Shown piece after piece: positions 41,837 to 51,107 of a DNA stretch of 64,000 nucleotides; positions within the stretch are counted from its first letter, which is position 1, and each line of letters opens with the position of its first letter. The DNA comes from Pseudomonas sp. LBUM920. GTDB lineage: Bacteria > Pseudomonadota > Gammaproteobacteria > Pseudomonadales > Pseudomonadaceae. The position numbers and the translations under genes were made by a program. The DNA lies in contig NZ_CP027762.1 in NCBI RefSeq assembly GCF_003852315.1, forward strand, positions 4,755,501 to 4,819,500, in the 5' to 3' direction. The notes below the pieces were generated by a model. The model was not told the DNA's origin, ran no database searches, and saw only the letters and a program-made list of their open reading frames with translations.

Positions 41837-42958
41837 TTAGCGTTTGCGCAGGATCACGCTGCCGATCGAGTAACCTGCACCGAACGAACTGAGCACCGCC
41901 ACGGCTCCTTTTGGCAAGTCGTCCTGGTAGGTGTGAAACGCGATCACCGAACCTGCCGAACTGGTGTTGGCGTAGGTGTCGAGAATCACCGGCGCTTCTT
42001 CCACCGAGGCTTCGCGGCCCAGCAGTTTTTTCACGATCAGGTGGTTCATGCTCAGGTTGGCCTGGTGCAGCCAGAAACGCTTCACATCGGCCACATTCAG
42101 CTGGTTTTCGTCCAGATGCACGCCGATCAGTTCCGCCACCATTGGGCAGACATCACGGAAGACCTTGCGACCTTCCTGTACGAACAGCTTGTCCGGCGCG
42201 CCGATGCCTTCTTCCGCCGTGCGGTTGAGGAAGCCGAAGTTGTTGCGGATGTTGTTGGAAAACTTGGTCAGCAGTTTGGTGCTCACCACATCGAACTGGT
42301 GCTCGGAAGTCGCCAGGTCGGCGCGCTCGAGAATCACGGCCGTGGCCGCATCCCCGAAGATGAAGTGGCTGTCACGGTCACGGAAATTCAGGTGGCCGGT
42401 GCAGACTTCCGGGTTGACCATCAGGATCGCCCGCGCCTGGCCCACCTGGATGCTGTTGGCGGCGTTCTGGATACCAAAGGTCGCCGACGAGCACGCCACG
42501 TTCATGTCGAAACCGAAACCCTCGATACCCAGCGCTTCCTGGACTTCGATGGCGATGGCCGGGTAGGCGCGCTGCAGGTTGGAGCAGGCCACGATCACGC
42601 CGTCGATGTCGGCGGCAGTCTTGCCCGCGCGCTGCAGGGCCTGTTCGGCCGCGCCAACGGCCATCTGGCACAGCACCGACCACTCGTCATTGCTGCGCTC
42701 GGGCAAACGCGGGGCCATGCGCTGCGGGTCGAGAATACCGTCCTTGTCCATGACAAAACGGCTCTTGATGCCCGATGCTTTCTCGATAAAGGCTGCGCTG
42801 GACTCAGTCAGTGCCTGGACCTCGCCGCGCTCGATGGCGGCGGCGTTGTCAGTGTTGAACTGCTGAACATAGGCATTGAAAGACTGCACCAGCTCTTCGT
42901 TGGAGATGCTGTTGGCCGGGGTGTACAGGCCAGTGCCGCTGATGACGACGTTATGCAC
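41837..42958 (-). CDS. Beta-ketoacyl-ACP synthase III-like enzyme (PA3286 type)
   Basis: A 373-residue thiolase-fold enzyme of the FabH type. The catalytic triad is complete: Cys156 (NVACSSATFG), His298 (FWLHQANLS) and Asn331 (YANTSSAGS). It is longer than housekeeping FabH (about 320), with an extended N-terminus. The P. aeruginosa homologue PA3286 condenses octanoyl-CoA with malonyl-ACP and so feeds beta-oxidation products into fatty acid synthesis; the same role is inferred here. The start is read as GTG at 42958 (GAGGA upstream), as the ATG at 43009 lies in the operator-like dyad. That dyad suggests repression by a TetR-type protein. Confidence 0.87.
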   Translation of the reverse strand: MHNVVISGTGLYTPANSISNEELVQSFNAYVQQFNTDNAAAIERGEVQALTESSAAFIEKASGIKSRFVMDKDGILDPQRMAPRLPERSNDEWSVLCQMAVGAAEQALQRAGKTAADIDGVIVACSNLQRAYPAIAIEVQEALGIEGFGFDMNVACSSATFGIQNAANSIQVGQARAILMVNPEVCTGHLNFRDRDSHFIFGDAATAVILERADLATSEHQFDVVSTKLLTKFSNNIRNNFGFLNRTAEEGIGAPDKLFVQEGRKVFRDVCPMVAELIGVHLDENQLNVADVKRFWLHQANLSMNHLIVKKLLGREASVEEAPVILDTYANTSSAGSVIAFHTYQDDLPKGAVAVLSSFGAGYSIGSVILRKR

Positions 42959-42991
42959 GGTCGTTCCTCTAAATCTGTCAGGCAGAAGATA

Positions 42992-43009
42992 TTGGTACCG
43001 TCGTACCAA
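42992..43009. promoter_or_regulatory. Operator-like dyad upstream of the FabH-like gene
   Basis: TTGGTAC, four bases, GTACCAA: a perfect inverted repeat of 7-base arms, 34-51 bases upstream of the GTG start. Its shape suits a TetR-family repressor such as those controlling fatty-acid genes. The regulator is not in the window. Confidence 0.55.
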
Positions 43010-43177
43010 ACTTTAAGTCGTTCGATTCCGTCCAGCGGGCATCAAACTGGCAACGCTTTATTCCATTGCGCCGCGGCTGCACACCAGCCCATCACGACGA
43101 TCCCGGCATTTATGACCGCGAAGTTTGCCACAACCTCGGGGATTTGGCGCCATTTCCGGATAAACCCCATGCTGACC

Positions 43178-43262
43178 GTGGGAGCTGGCCTGCCTGCGAT
43201 GCAGACACCGCGGTGTATCAGTCAAATCACTGGGATGCCATCGCAGGCAAGCCAGCTCCCAC
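43178..43262. repeat. REP doublet, GCTGGC family
   Basis: Arms GTGGGAGCTGGCCTGCCTG (one change) and CAGGCAAGCCAGCTCCCAC. It lies after the hrpA stop. Confidence 0.88.
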
Positions 43263-43284
43263 AACCTCGCTAACCGAGAGGGCT

Positions 43285-46200
43285 TCAGGCCTCCACCTGG
43301 CTCCATTGCTTGCTCAAACGCTTATCGGAAATCGGCACTTTGGTGCCCAACTGCTGGGCAAACAACGACACGCGATATTCCTCCAACCACCAGCGATACA
43401 GCTCCAGCTGAGGGTCGCGCTTGCCTTCCTGGGCGTGTTTGTTCAGGCGGTTCTGGTAGTGCGCCCACAGGCCGCTCAGCTCAGTGCTCCACACTCGGTC
43501 CTTTTGCACCTGGCTGGGCAGTTTCTCCAGGCGCAGCTCAATGGCCTTAAGGAAACGTGGCAGTTCCTTGAACCACTGCGCCGGGGTTTCCCGCACAAAA
43601 CCTGGGTACACCAGATGGCTCAGCTGCTGCTTGATGTCATTCAAGGCCACCGCCTGGGCCAGGTCGATCTTGCCCTTGAAGCGCTTTTGCAATCCATGCC
43701 ACAGCTTCAGCACTTCCAGCGTCAGGCGGGCCAGGCGCTCGGCGTGCTCGGTCCAGCTGCCGCGCTTGCGTTCAGCCAGGGCCGCCAAACCTGCACCGTC
43801 ACGCGGCAAGCTGGCTTCGCCTTCCAGTACGCAGGTGTCGAGGCTGGCCAACAGAATGTCTTCCACCAGTGCATCGACGCGCCCCAGTTCGCGGTACATC
43901 AGGCCCAATTCGGTCAGGCCGGGCAATTTGCCGCGCAGGAATTTCGCCGGCTCGGCCAATTGCTGCAGCAGCAGGCGCTGCAACGCGCGACGATGCTGGA
44001 ACTCTGCCTCGGCGGCCGTCGAGAACCGCCCTTCCTTGACCGTGCCATTTTCTTCGACCAACGCCGGGTAGACCGTCATCGACAGCCCCGCGATCTTTTG
44101 CTGGGTCTTCTCGGCCACCGCCGCAAACACCTTGGCTTGCACCGGTTGCTGGCTTTTGGCGGTTTGCGGCACGGCCAACGCGGCCTGGCTGGCCTCGGCA
44201 AAACGCGCGGTCAGCTCGGCCAGGTCGCGCCCTTCGCCGAGGAACTTGCCTTGGCCGTCGACCACTTCCAGGTTCATCTTCAGGTGGTTTTCCACCTGCT
44301 GCGCCGCCTCGGCCCAGGCTTCATCGCTGACCCGTGCGCCGGTCATGCGCAGCAGTTCGCGCCCCAGCGCCTGGGGCAGCGAGCCCTGGCCAAATTCGAT
44401 GCGTTGCAGCGCCGCCTTGACGAAATCCGGCACCGGTACAAAGTTTTTGCGCAGCGCCTTGGGCAGGTTGCGCACCAGGGCAATGCACTTGGCTTCGATC
44501 ACCCCCGGCACCAGCCATTCCAGGCGCTCCGGCGGCAATGCCGGCAGCAGTGGCGCCGGTACGCGCAGGGTCACACCGTCGCGGGGGTGGTTGGGTTCGA
44601 AGTGATAACTCAGCGCCAACTCCAGATCGCCCAGGTGCAAGGTGTCCGGATAATGCAGGGCCGTGACTTCACTGGCCTCGCGGGCCAGCACGTCTTCTTC
44701 GCGCATGATCAGCAGTTGGGGGTCTTTCTGGCTGTTGACCTTGTACCAGCTGTCGAACGTCGCGGTCTGGTGGATCTCCGCCGGCAAGCGCGCATCGTAG
44801 AAGGCGTACAGGGTTTCTTCGTCCGCCAGGATGTCGCGACGGCGCGCCTTGGCCTCCAGTTCGTCGAGCTGCTCCAGCAGTTGCTGGTTGGCCGCCAGGC
44901 ACTTGGCCCGCGACTGAATCTCGCCGCGCACCAGGCCTTCGCGGATAAACAGCTCGCGCGACACCACCGGGTCAATCGGCCCGTAATGCACCGGCCGGCG
45001 CCCAACCACAATCAGCCCGAACAGCGTGATTTGCTCAAACGCCACCACTTGGCCGCGCTTCTTCTCCCAATGCGGCTCGAAGTGGTTTTTCTTGATCAGG
45101 TGCCCGGCCAGCGGCTCGATCCAGTCGGCATCGATCTTTGCCACCATGCGCGCGTACAGCTTGGTGGTTTCTACCAGTTCGGCGGTCATCAGCCATTGCG
45201 GGCGCTTCTTTCCGATGCCCGAGGACGGGTGAATCCAGAAGCGCCGCTGACGCGCGCCGAGGTAATCGCCGTCTTCGGTCTTCTGGCCGATCTGGCTCAA
45301 CAGGCCAGACAACACAGCCTTGTGCAGCTTGGCAAAGTCCGCCGGCTCTTTATTGACGGTCAACTGCATGTCGCGACAGATCAGGCTGAGCTGGCGATGG
45401 GAATCGCGCCACTCGCGCAGGCGCAGGTAATTCAAGAAGTTCTTGCGGCACCAGTTGCGCAACGGGCTGGCGGTCAGCGCCTGGCGCTGCTCCTCAAAAC
45501 CGCGCCACAGGTTTACCAACCCGGCAAAGTCAGAATCGGCATCCTTCCACTGTGCGTGGGCTTGGTCGGCCGCTTGCTGACGCTCTGGCGGGCGTTCACG
45601 CGGGTCCTGGATCGACATGGCACTGGCGACGATCAGCACTTCCTGCAAACTGCCGAGCTTGGCGGCTTCGAGCAGCATGCGGCCCATGCGCGGGTCCACT
45701 GGCAGGCGCGCCAGTTGGCGGCCCAGCGGCGTGAGCTGGCTGTTGCGGTCGACCGCCGAGAGCTCTTGCAGCAGGTTGAAACCGTCGCTGATGGCCTTGC
45801 CGTCCGGCGGCTCGATAAACGGGAAATCGGTGATTTCGCCGAGGCGCAGGTGCAGCATCTGCAGGATTACGGCGGCAAGGTTGGTGCGCAGGATTTCCGG
45901 GTCGGTGAATTCCGGGCGGCCGATAAAATCCTCTTCGCTGTACAAGCGGATGCAAATACCGGGCTCGACCCGACCGCAACGGCCTTTACGCTGGTTGGCG
46001 CTGGCCTGGGAAATTGCCTCGATCGGCAGGCGTTGCACCTTGGCGCGGTAGCTGTAACGGCTGATGCGCGCGGTGCCGCTGTCGATCACATACCGAATGC
46101 CAGGCACGGTCAACGAGGTTTCCGCGACGTTGGTCGCCAGCACCACACGGCGGCCCGGGTGGGATTGGAAAATGCGCTGTTGTTCAGCCGGTGACAGGCG

Positions 46201-47196
46201 CGCATACAGCGGCAGAATTTCGGTGTGCTTGAGCTGGGCCTTGCGCAGCATCTCGGCGGCGTCACGAATCTCGCGCTCGCCCGGCAAGAACACCAGCACA
46301 TCGCCAGGGCTGCGCCGCTCGCTGCGTTCATGGGCGGCGATTTCATCCAGGGTAGCGAGGATCGCCTGGTCGACGGTCAAGTCGTCCTCGACGCGGTTGC
46401 CCTCCTCGTCCTGCTCCAGGGTCAGCGGGCGATACCAGGTGTCCACCGGGAAGGTACGGCCCGAGACCTCGACAATCGGTGCATCGTCGAAGTGCTTGGA
46501 AAAACGCTCCAGGTCGATGGTCGCCGAGGTGATGATGACTTTCAGGTCGGGGCGACGCGGCAACAGGGTTTTCAGGTAGCCGAGCAGGAAGTCGATGTTC
46601 AGGCTGCGTTCGTGGGCTTCGTCGACGATGATCGTGTCGTAGCGTTCCAGGTAGCGGTCGTTCTGGGTTTCCGCCAGCAGGATGCCGTCGGTCATCAACT
46701 TGATCAGGGTGTTGGAGTCACTCTGGTCTTCGAAACGCACCTGATAGCCGACCAGCGCGCCCAACGGCGTGGCCAGTTCTTCGGCGACGCGGCTGGCGAC
46801 GCTGCGCGCGGCGATTCGGCGCGGTTGGGTGTGGCCGATCAGGCCGTACTGGCCACGGCCGATCTCCAGGCAGATTTTCGGCAGTTGGGTGGTTTTACCC
46901 GAGCCGGTTTCACCGGCGATGATCAACACCTGATGCTTTTGCAGCGCCTCTTTGATCTCGTCGCGCTTGGCGGCAATCGGCAGGCTGTCGTCGTAGCGAA
47001 TCACCGGCAGGCTGGCACGCCGCGCCGTGACCTGTGCGCAGGACGCCTGCATGCGCGTGACCCACTGCGCCAGCTTGTCCTCGTCGGGCTTCTTGCGCAG
47101 CTCGAGCAACTGGCGCCGCAAGCGGTGGCGGTCGGCGAGCATGGCGTGATCGAGGTTTTTGAGCAGTTGGTCGATAGCGGGCGCTTGGTCAGTCAT
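43285..47196 (-). CDS. hrpA: ATP-dependent RNA helicase HrpA
   Basis: A 1303-residue DEAH-box helicase, matching the usual length of the family. Core motifs in order are GETGSGKTTQ, TQPRRIAA, DEAH, SATI, FLPGEREI, TNVAETSLTVPGI and QRKGRCGR (motif VI). It continues into the helicase-associated and OB-type domains and the long HrpA-specific C-terminal region (about 600-1300). E. coli HrpA resolves stalled, collided ribosomes. It starts MTDQAPAIDQLLKNLDHAML. A large antisense open frame over most of its length is a shadow caused by high GC. Confidence 0.95.
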   Translation of the reverse strand: MTDQAPAIDQLLKNLDHAMLADRHRLRRQLLELRKKPDEDKLAQWVTRMQASCAQVTARRASLPVIRYDDSLPIAAKRDEIKEALQKHQVLIIAGETGSGKTTQLPKICLEIGRGQYGLIGHTQPRRIAARSVASRVAEELATPLGALVGYQVRFEDQSDSNTLIKLMTDGILLAETQNDRYLERYDTIIVDEAHERSLNIDFLLGYLKTLLPRRPDLKVIITSATIDLERFSKHFDDAPIVEVSGRTFPVDTWYRPLTLEQDEEGNRVEDDLTVDQAILATLDEIAAHERSERRSPGDVLVFLPGEREIRDAAEMLRKAQLKHTEILPLYARLSPAEQQRIFQSHPGRRVVLATNVAETSLTVPGIRYVIDSGTARISRYSYRAKVQRLPIEAISQASANQRKGRCGRVEPGICIRLYSEEDFIGRPEFTDPEILRTNLAAVILQMLHLRLGEITDFPFIEPPDGKAISDGFNLLQELSAVDRNSQLTPLGRQLARLPVDPRMGRMLLEAAKLGSLQEVLIVASAMSIQDPRERPPERQQAADQAHAQWKDADSDFAGLVNLWRGFEEQRQALTASPLRNWCRKNFLNYLRLREWRDSHRQLSLICRDMQLTVNKEPADFAKLHKAVLSGLLSQIGQKTEDGDYLGARQRRFWIHPSSGIGKKRPQWLMTAELVETTKLYARMVAKIDADWIEPLAGHLIKKNHFEPHWEKKRGQVVAFEQITLFGLIVVGRRPVHYGPIDPVVSRELFIREGLVRGEIQSRAKCLAANQQLLEQLDELEAKARRRDILADEETLYAFYDARLPAEIHQTATFDSWYKVNSQKDPQLLIMREEDVLAREASEVTALHYPDTLHLGDLELALSYHFEPNHPRDGVTLRVPAPLLPALPPERLEWLVPGVIEAKCIALVRNLPKALRKNFVPVPDFVKAALQRIEFGQGSLPQALGRELLRMTGARVSDEAWAEAAQQVENHLKMNLEVVDGQGKFLGEGRDLAELTARFAEASQAALAVPQTAKSQQPVQAKVFAAVAEKTQQKIAGLSMTVYPALVEENGTVKEGRFSTAAEAEFQHRRALQRLLLQQLAEPAKFLRGKLPGLTELGLMYRELGRVDALVEDILLASLDTCVLEGEASLPRDGAGLAALAERKRGSWTEHAERLARLTLEVLKLWHGLQKRFKGKIDLAQAVALNDIKQQLSHLVYPGFVRETPAQWFKELPRFLKAIELRLEKLPSQVQKDRVWSTELSGLWAHYQNRLNKHAQEGKRDPQLELYRWWLEEYRVSLFAQQLGTKVPISDKRLSKQWSQVEA

Positions 47197-47263
47197 CAGG
47201 TACTTTGAAGGTCGTCATTTATGCACGGCCGGCAAGTGTGGCAGAAAAGCCGCTATCAGCGTC

Positions 47264-47322
47264 AAGCTTCAAGCGGCAAGTAGACGCAAAACCGCTTACC
47301 CGTGGCTTGCCGCTTGAGGCTT
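47264..47322. repeat. Extragenic inverted repeat between aceK and hrpA
   Basis: Arms AAGCTTCAAGCGGCAAG (47264-47280) and CTTGCCGCTTGAGGCTT (47306-47322), one mismatch. It differs from the REP families and overlaps the final codons of aceK. Similar AAGCTTCAAGC-type elements are frequent between pseudomonad genes, so it is probably another dispersed family or a terminator-like stem. Confidence 0.75.
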
Positions 47323-49030
47323 ACAGCTGCTCTTTTCTACGGTACGGGAACACATCGATGACCTTGCCGGCGCGAATCGCTTCCTGAAGACCTTTCCAGT
47401 AGTCGGCGTTGTACAGCTCGCCGTGCAGCTCGTCGAACAGCTTGCGCTGGCCGGCGTCGGCAAACAGGAACGGCGGGAATTCTTCGGGGAACACATCCAG
47501 CGGACCAATGGAGTACCAGGGCTCCGAGGCCATTTCGTCCTCGGGCGTGCGCGGTGCCGGGATGTGGCGAAAGTTGGCTTCGGTGAGAAAGCAGATTTCG
47601 TCGTAGTCATAGAACACCACGCGACCGTGGCGGGTGACGCCGAAGTTTTTCAGCAGCATGTCGCCGGGAAAGATGTTCGCCGCCGCCAGTTGCTTGATGG
47701 CCAGGCCGTAGTCTTCCAGCGCTTCGCGCACTTGGGCGTCGTTGGCGTTGTCGAGGTAGAGGTTGAGTGGGGTCATGCGCCGCTCGGTCCAGCAGTGGCG
47801 GATCAACACGGTGTCGCCTTCGACTTCCACGGTGCCCGCAGCGACCTCCAACAGCTCGGCCAGGCATTCAGGCTCGAACTTGCTCAAGGGGAAACGGAAA
47901 TCCGCGAACTCCTGGGTGTCGGCCATGCGCCCCACGCGGTCGACGCTTTTTACCAGACGGTACTTCTCGATGACGGTGGCGCGATTGACGTTTTTCGACG
48001 GTGAAAAGCGGTCCTTGATGATCTTGAACACCGTGTTGAAGCCCGGCAGTGTGAACACGCTCATGACCATGCCGCGCACGCCGGGCGCCATGATAAAGCG
48101 GTCATCGGTGGTGGCCAGGTGGTTGATCAGCGCGCGGTAGAACTCCGACTTGCCGTGTTTGTAGAAACCGATTGAGGTGTACAGCTCGGCGATGTGCTTG
48201 CCGGGCAGAATGCGTTTGAGAAACCCGATGAATTCCGCTGGCACCGGTACGTCGACCATGAAATACGAGCGCGTGAACGAGAAGATGATCGACACGTCGG
48301 CTTCGTCCGTGATCAGCGCGTCGATCTGAATGCCGCGCCCTTCGCGGTGCAGCAGCGGAATCACCAACGGCCATTGTTCGTCACGGGTGTAGATGCGTCC
48401 TACGAGGTAGGCGCCTTTATTGCGGTAGAGCACCGAGGAAAACAGCTCAACATTGAGGTCCGGATCTTTGCACACCCAGTCCGGCAGGTTTTCGCGCAAT
48501 TGCGCTTCGAGCCGGCGCAGGTCGGTCGCAAGGTCTGCGTAGGGTTCGCTGAACGCGTAATCGGCGAAGACCTGCGCCAGCATCGCCGTCAGGTCGCCCG
48601 CCGGCTGATAAACGCGGGTTTGCGCCGCACGCGCACGGCGCAGGCTCGGCCGCGTGGTGTGGATGAACATGCAGGCATCGCTGATCAGGTCGTGACTGAA
48701 CAGGCTGCAGAAGATCGAGTTGTACCAGGTCTCGGACAATTCATCGTCAAAGCGCAGGTCGATCAGGCCGATGTAGGCACGCTTCACCAGCGGCCACGCG
48801 TCCACTTCCAGCAGCGTGGCCTCGTCGAACTGGGCACGCAGGCGCGCCGTTACTTCAGCAACTTTCTCTTCGTACAAGTTGATCCGCGCCGCCGAAGCCG
48901 CCTGCCCTTGCTGCCACTGGGCCTTCTCGAAACGTTCACGGGCGCCGTCAGTGATCTGGCGGAAGTGCTCACGGTAATCGTCGAAGCCATCGAGGATCAT
49001 GCGGGCGATGGCAAGCGCGGACTGCGGCAT
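47321..49030 (-). CDS. aceK: Isocitrate dehydrogenase kinase/phosphatase
   Basis: A 569-residue bifunctional enzyme that phosphorylates and dephosphorylates isocitrate dehydrogenase, steering carbon into the glyoxylate shunt on acetate or fatty acids. It begins MPQSALAIARMILDGFDDY. The C-terminal kinase-like region holds the conserved GVTRHGRVVFYDYDEICFLTE, where the metal-binding DYDE replaces the kinase DFG. Length matches the family (about 570). It is divergent from the chemoreceptor gene. No aceA or aceB is nearby, as is usual in pseudomonads. Confidence 0.95.
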   Translation of the reverse strand: MPQSALAIARMILDGFDDYREHFRQITDGARERFEKAQWQQGQAASAARINLYEEKVAEVTARLRAQFDEATLLEVDAWPLVKRAYIGLIDLRFDDELSETWYNSIFCSLFSHDLISDACMFIHTTRPSLRRARAAQTRVYQPAGDLTAMLAQVFADYAFSEPYADLATDLRRLEAQLRENLPDWVCKDPDLNVELFSSVLYRNKGAYLVGRIYTRDEQWPLVIPLLHREGRGIQIDALITDEADVSIIFSFTRSYFMVDVPVPAEFIGFLKRILPGKHIAELYTSIGFYKHGKSEFYRALINHLATTDDRFIMAPGVRGMVMSVFTLPGFNTVFKIIKDRFSPSKNVNRATVIEKYRLVKSVDRVGRMADTQEFADFRFPLSKFEPECLAELLEVAAGTVEVEGDTVLIRHCWTERRMTPLNLYLDNANDAQVREALEDYGLAIKQLAAANIFPGDMLLKNFGVTRHGRVVFYDYDEICFLTEANFRHIPAPRTPEDEMASEPWYSIGPLDVFPEEFPPFLFADAGQRKLFDELHGELYNADYWKGLQEAIRAGKVIDVFPYRRKEQL

Positions 49031-49417
49031 ACGGGAAACCTCGAACGGGCGTCTGGAAGCCCTGAGCTTAGCCAGTGAACGGGGGCACGAGAAGGATGAT
49101 TTTTTGGGTCACGCTGTACAACTGTCGACACATTGTAGGATTTTTTCAAATTTCATAATTCGACCGTATGGTCAGTAAACGCAGCCAAAGGCGCCAGCAC
49201 CTTTGGCTACAGGCCTGCAATGCCGCGGCTTGCCGCCTGCCAGGGTAGACAGCAGCGCGCTTGCGCTTCACACCTTATGTAACCGAATTGATACACCGTA
49301 AGGGAAACCCTGATTACCTCCTTAGTGGCACTTTGATATATAGCGCGCCCTCTCCCAGCCTAACAAGGTCTGAAGACCGATCCGGGAACAGGTTCTAATC
49401 GCCTAAGGAGCATTGAG
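49031..49417. other. Divergent spacer between aceK and the chemoreceptor gene
   Basis: 387 bases without a gene. It holds a perfect 9-base hairpin (AGCCAAAGG at 49183-49191, CCTTTGGCT at 49200-49208) and an AT-rich stretch (49138-49180). No sigma-28 consensus for the chemoreceptor was found. Confidence 0.4.
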
Positions 49418-51043
49418 ATGTCATTGAGGAACATGAGGATCGGATTGCGCGCCAGTCTGAGTTTTGCGCTGTTGGCCGGTTTGCTGGTGATTGTCGGCCT
49501 GTTTGGCCTGGGCCAGATGGCGAAGCTGCGAGAAAGCGCGCTGGTCATCGAAGAGTCATGGATGCCGAGCATCGAGAATATCCACGACAGCGCGGCCTAT
49601 GTGGCCAGTATCCGCTTGGAGGCCTTGCGCCTGGCGACCACCGACGAATCGCGGATTCGCGACAACAGCAAAAGCCTGATCACCCGCCAGAGCACTGAGC
49701 TGCAAACGCTGCTGACCCATCACGAAACCCTGACCAGCGGCGACGAAGAAGCCGCTCTGCTGAAAAAACTCAAAGCCGATGTGGCGACCTATCTCAGCAT
49801 CGTCGGGCAGATGGTGGCCCTGGTGGACAAGGATCAACAGCAAGATGCCATCGACCTGCTGACCAGCCGCCTGGCACCCCAAGGTACGGTCCTCAACAAG
49901 AGCCTGGAGGACATGATCACCTTCAATCAGAAAGGCGTCGAAGACGCGGCCAATGCTGCCGCGCAGATGTATGCCAGCGCGCAGTGGGTGGTCGGCCTGA
50001 TCATCGTGTGCGCGTTGATCGCCACCTTATTGCTCGCCTGGCTGCTGACCCGCAGTATCACCGCCCCCCTCGGCCAGGCCCTGGGCGTGGCACGCACCAT
50101 CGCCGGCGGCGATTTGAGCCAGCCTGTGGTGGTGAAAGGCACCGACGAACCGGCGCAATTGCTGACGGCCCTGGCCACCATGCAGGACCAGTTGCGAACC
50201 ACGATCCATGGCATCAGCGAATCGGCGCAGCAACTGGCCTCCGCCGCCGAGGAAATGAGCTCGGTGATGGAACAGAGCACCCGTGGCCTGCAGGCGCAAA
50301 ACGATGAAATTGAACAGGCTGCGACCGCCGTCAACGAGATGAGCGCGGCCGTGGACGAAGTGGCGGGCAACGCGGTGTCCAGCGCCGAAGCGTCCAAGGC
50401 CTCCGATGAAGACAGCAAGCACGGCCACTACCAGATCAGCGAAACCATCAGCTCGATCCAGAACCTGGTGGACGAAGTGCTTGGCGCTTCGAACAAAGCC
50501 GAAGGCCTGGCCGTGCAAGCTCAAGACATCAGCAAAGTGCTCGAAGTGATCCGCGGCATCGCCGGGCAAACCAACCTGCTGGCGCTCAATGCCGCCATCG
50601 AGGCAGCGCGCGCAGGCGAAGCCGGCCGAGGCTTTGCGGTAGTGGCCGATGAGGTGCGCTCGCTGGCGCAACGCACCCAGGATTCAACCGAGGAAATCGA
50701 ACAGATGATCACCGGTATCCAGCAAGGTACCCAGGACACCGTCGACGCCCTCAACAGCAGCGCCGAACACGCCGGCCAGACCCTGCAACGCGCCAACAGC
50801 GCCGGCAGCGCGCTGGAAAAAATCACCGCGGCCATCTCGCAGATCAGCGAGCGCAACCTGGTGATTGCCAGCGCCGCTGAGCAGCAGGCACTGGTGGCCC
50901 GTGACGTCGACCGCAGCCTGGTGAACATTCGCGACCTGTCCACCCAAACCGCCGCCGGCGCCACCCAGACCTCAGCCGCCAGCCAGGAACTGTCGCGCCT
51001 GGCCGTGGACCTCAACGGCATGGTGACGCGGTTTGTCCTGTAA
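49418..51043 (+). CDS. Methyl-accepting chemotaxis protein
   Basis: A 541-residue transmembrane chemoreceptor. Two membrane segments (about 11-32 and 188-212) bracket a periplasmic four-helix-bundle ligand domain of about 155 residues. A HAMP domain follows (about 213-265), then the signalling coiled coil with the conserved hairpin tip EVIRGIAGQTNLLALNAAIE, then AARAGEAGRGFAVVADEVR. There is no C-terminal pentapeptide tether for CheR (it ends VTRFVL). The ligand cannot be read from sequence. GGAG lies seven bases upstream of the ATG. Confidence 0.93.
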   Translation: MSLRNMRIGLRASLSFALLAGLLVIVGLFGLGQMAKLRESALVIEESWMPSIENIHDSAAYVASIRLEALRLATTDESRIRDNSKSLITRQSTELQTLLTHHETLTSGDEEAALLKKLKADVATYLSIVGQMVALVDKDQQQDAIDLLTSRLAPQGTVLNKSLEDMITFNQKGVEDAANAAAQMYASAQWVVGLIIVCALIATLLLAWLLTRSITAPLGQALGVARTIAGGDLSQPVVVKGTDEPAQLLTALATMQDQLRTTIHGISESAQQLASAAEEMSSVMEQSTRGLQAQNDEIEQAATAVNEMSAAVDEVAGNAVSSAEASKASDEDSKHGHYQISETISSIQNLVDEVLGASNKAEGLAVQAQDISKVLEVIRGIAGQTNLLALNAAIEAARAGEAGRGFAVVADEVRSLAQRTQDSTEEIEQMITGIQQGTQDTVDALNSSAEHAGQTLQRANSAGSALEKITAAISQISERNLVIASAAEQQALVARDVDRSLVNIRDLSTQTAAGATQTSAASQELSRLAVDLNGMVTRFVL

Positions 51044-51107
51044 TTAGCCATTGTATCGGCCAGGCCTCTAGGCAACACTCGCCGCCTTATTGAGGTAGGA
51101 GTGTTCC

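Larger units (their letters stand above)
42959..43284. other. Upstream region of the FabH-like gene and 3' flank of hrpA
   Basis: A 326-base spacer containing the fabH-like promoter with its dyad (42992-43009) and a REP doublet (43178-43262). No gene is seen. Confidence 0.5.

Noticed and set aside
43066..46194. 1042-codon open frame on the plus strand
   Set aside because: It is antisense to hrpA, has no ribosome site, and its His/Gln/Arg/Leu-rich composition is that of a GC-driven shadow frame. The hrpA reading has all helicase motifs.
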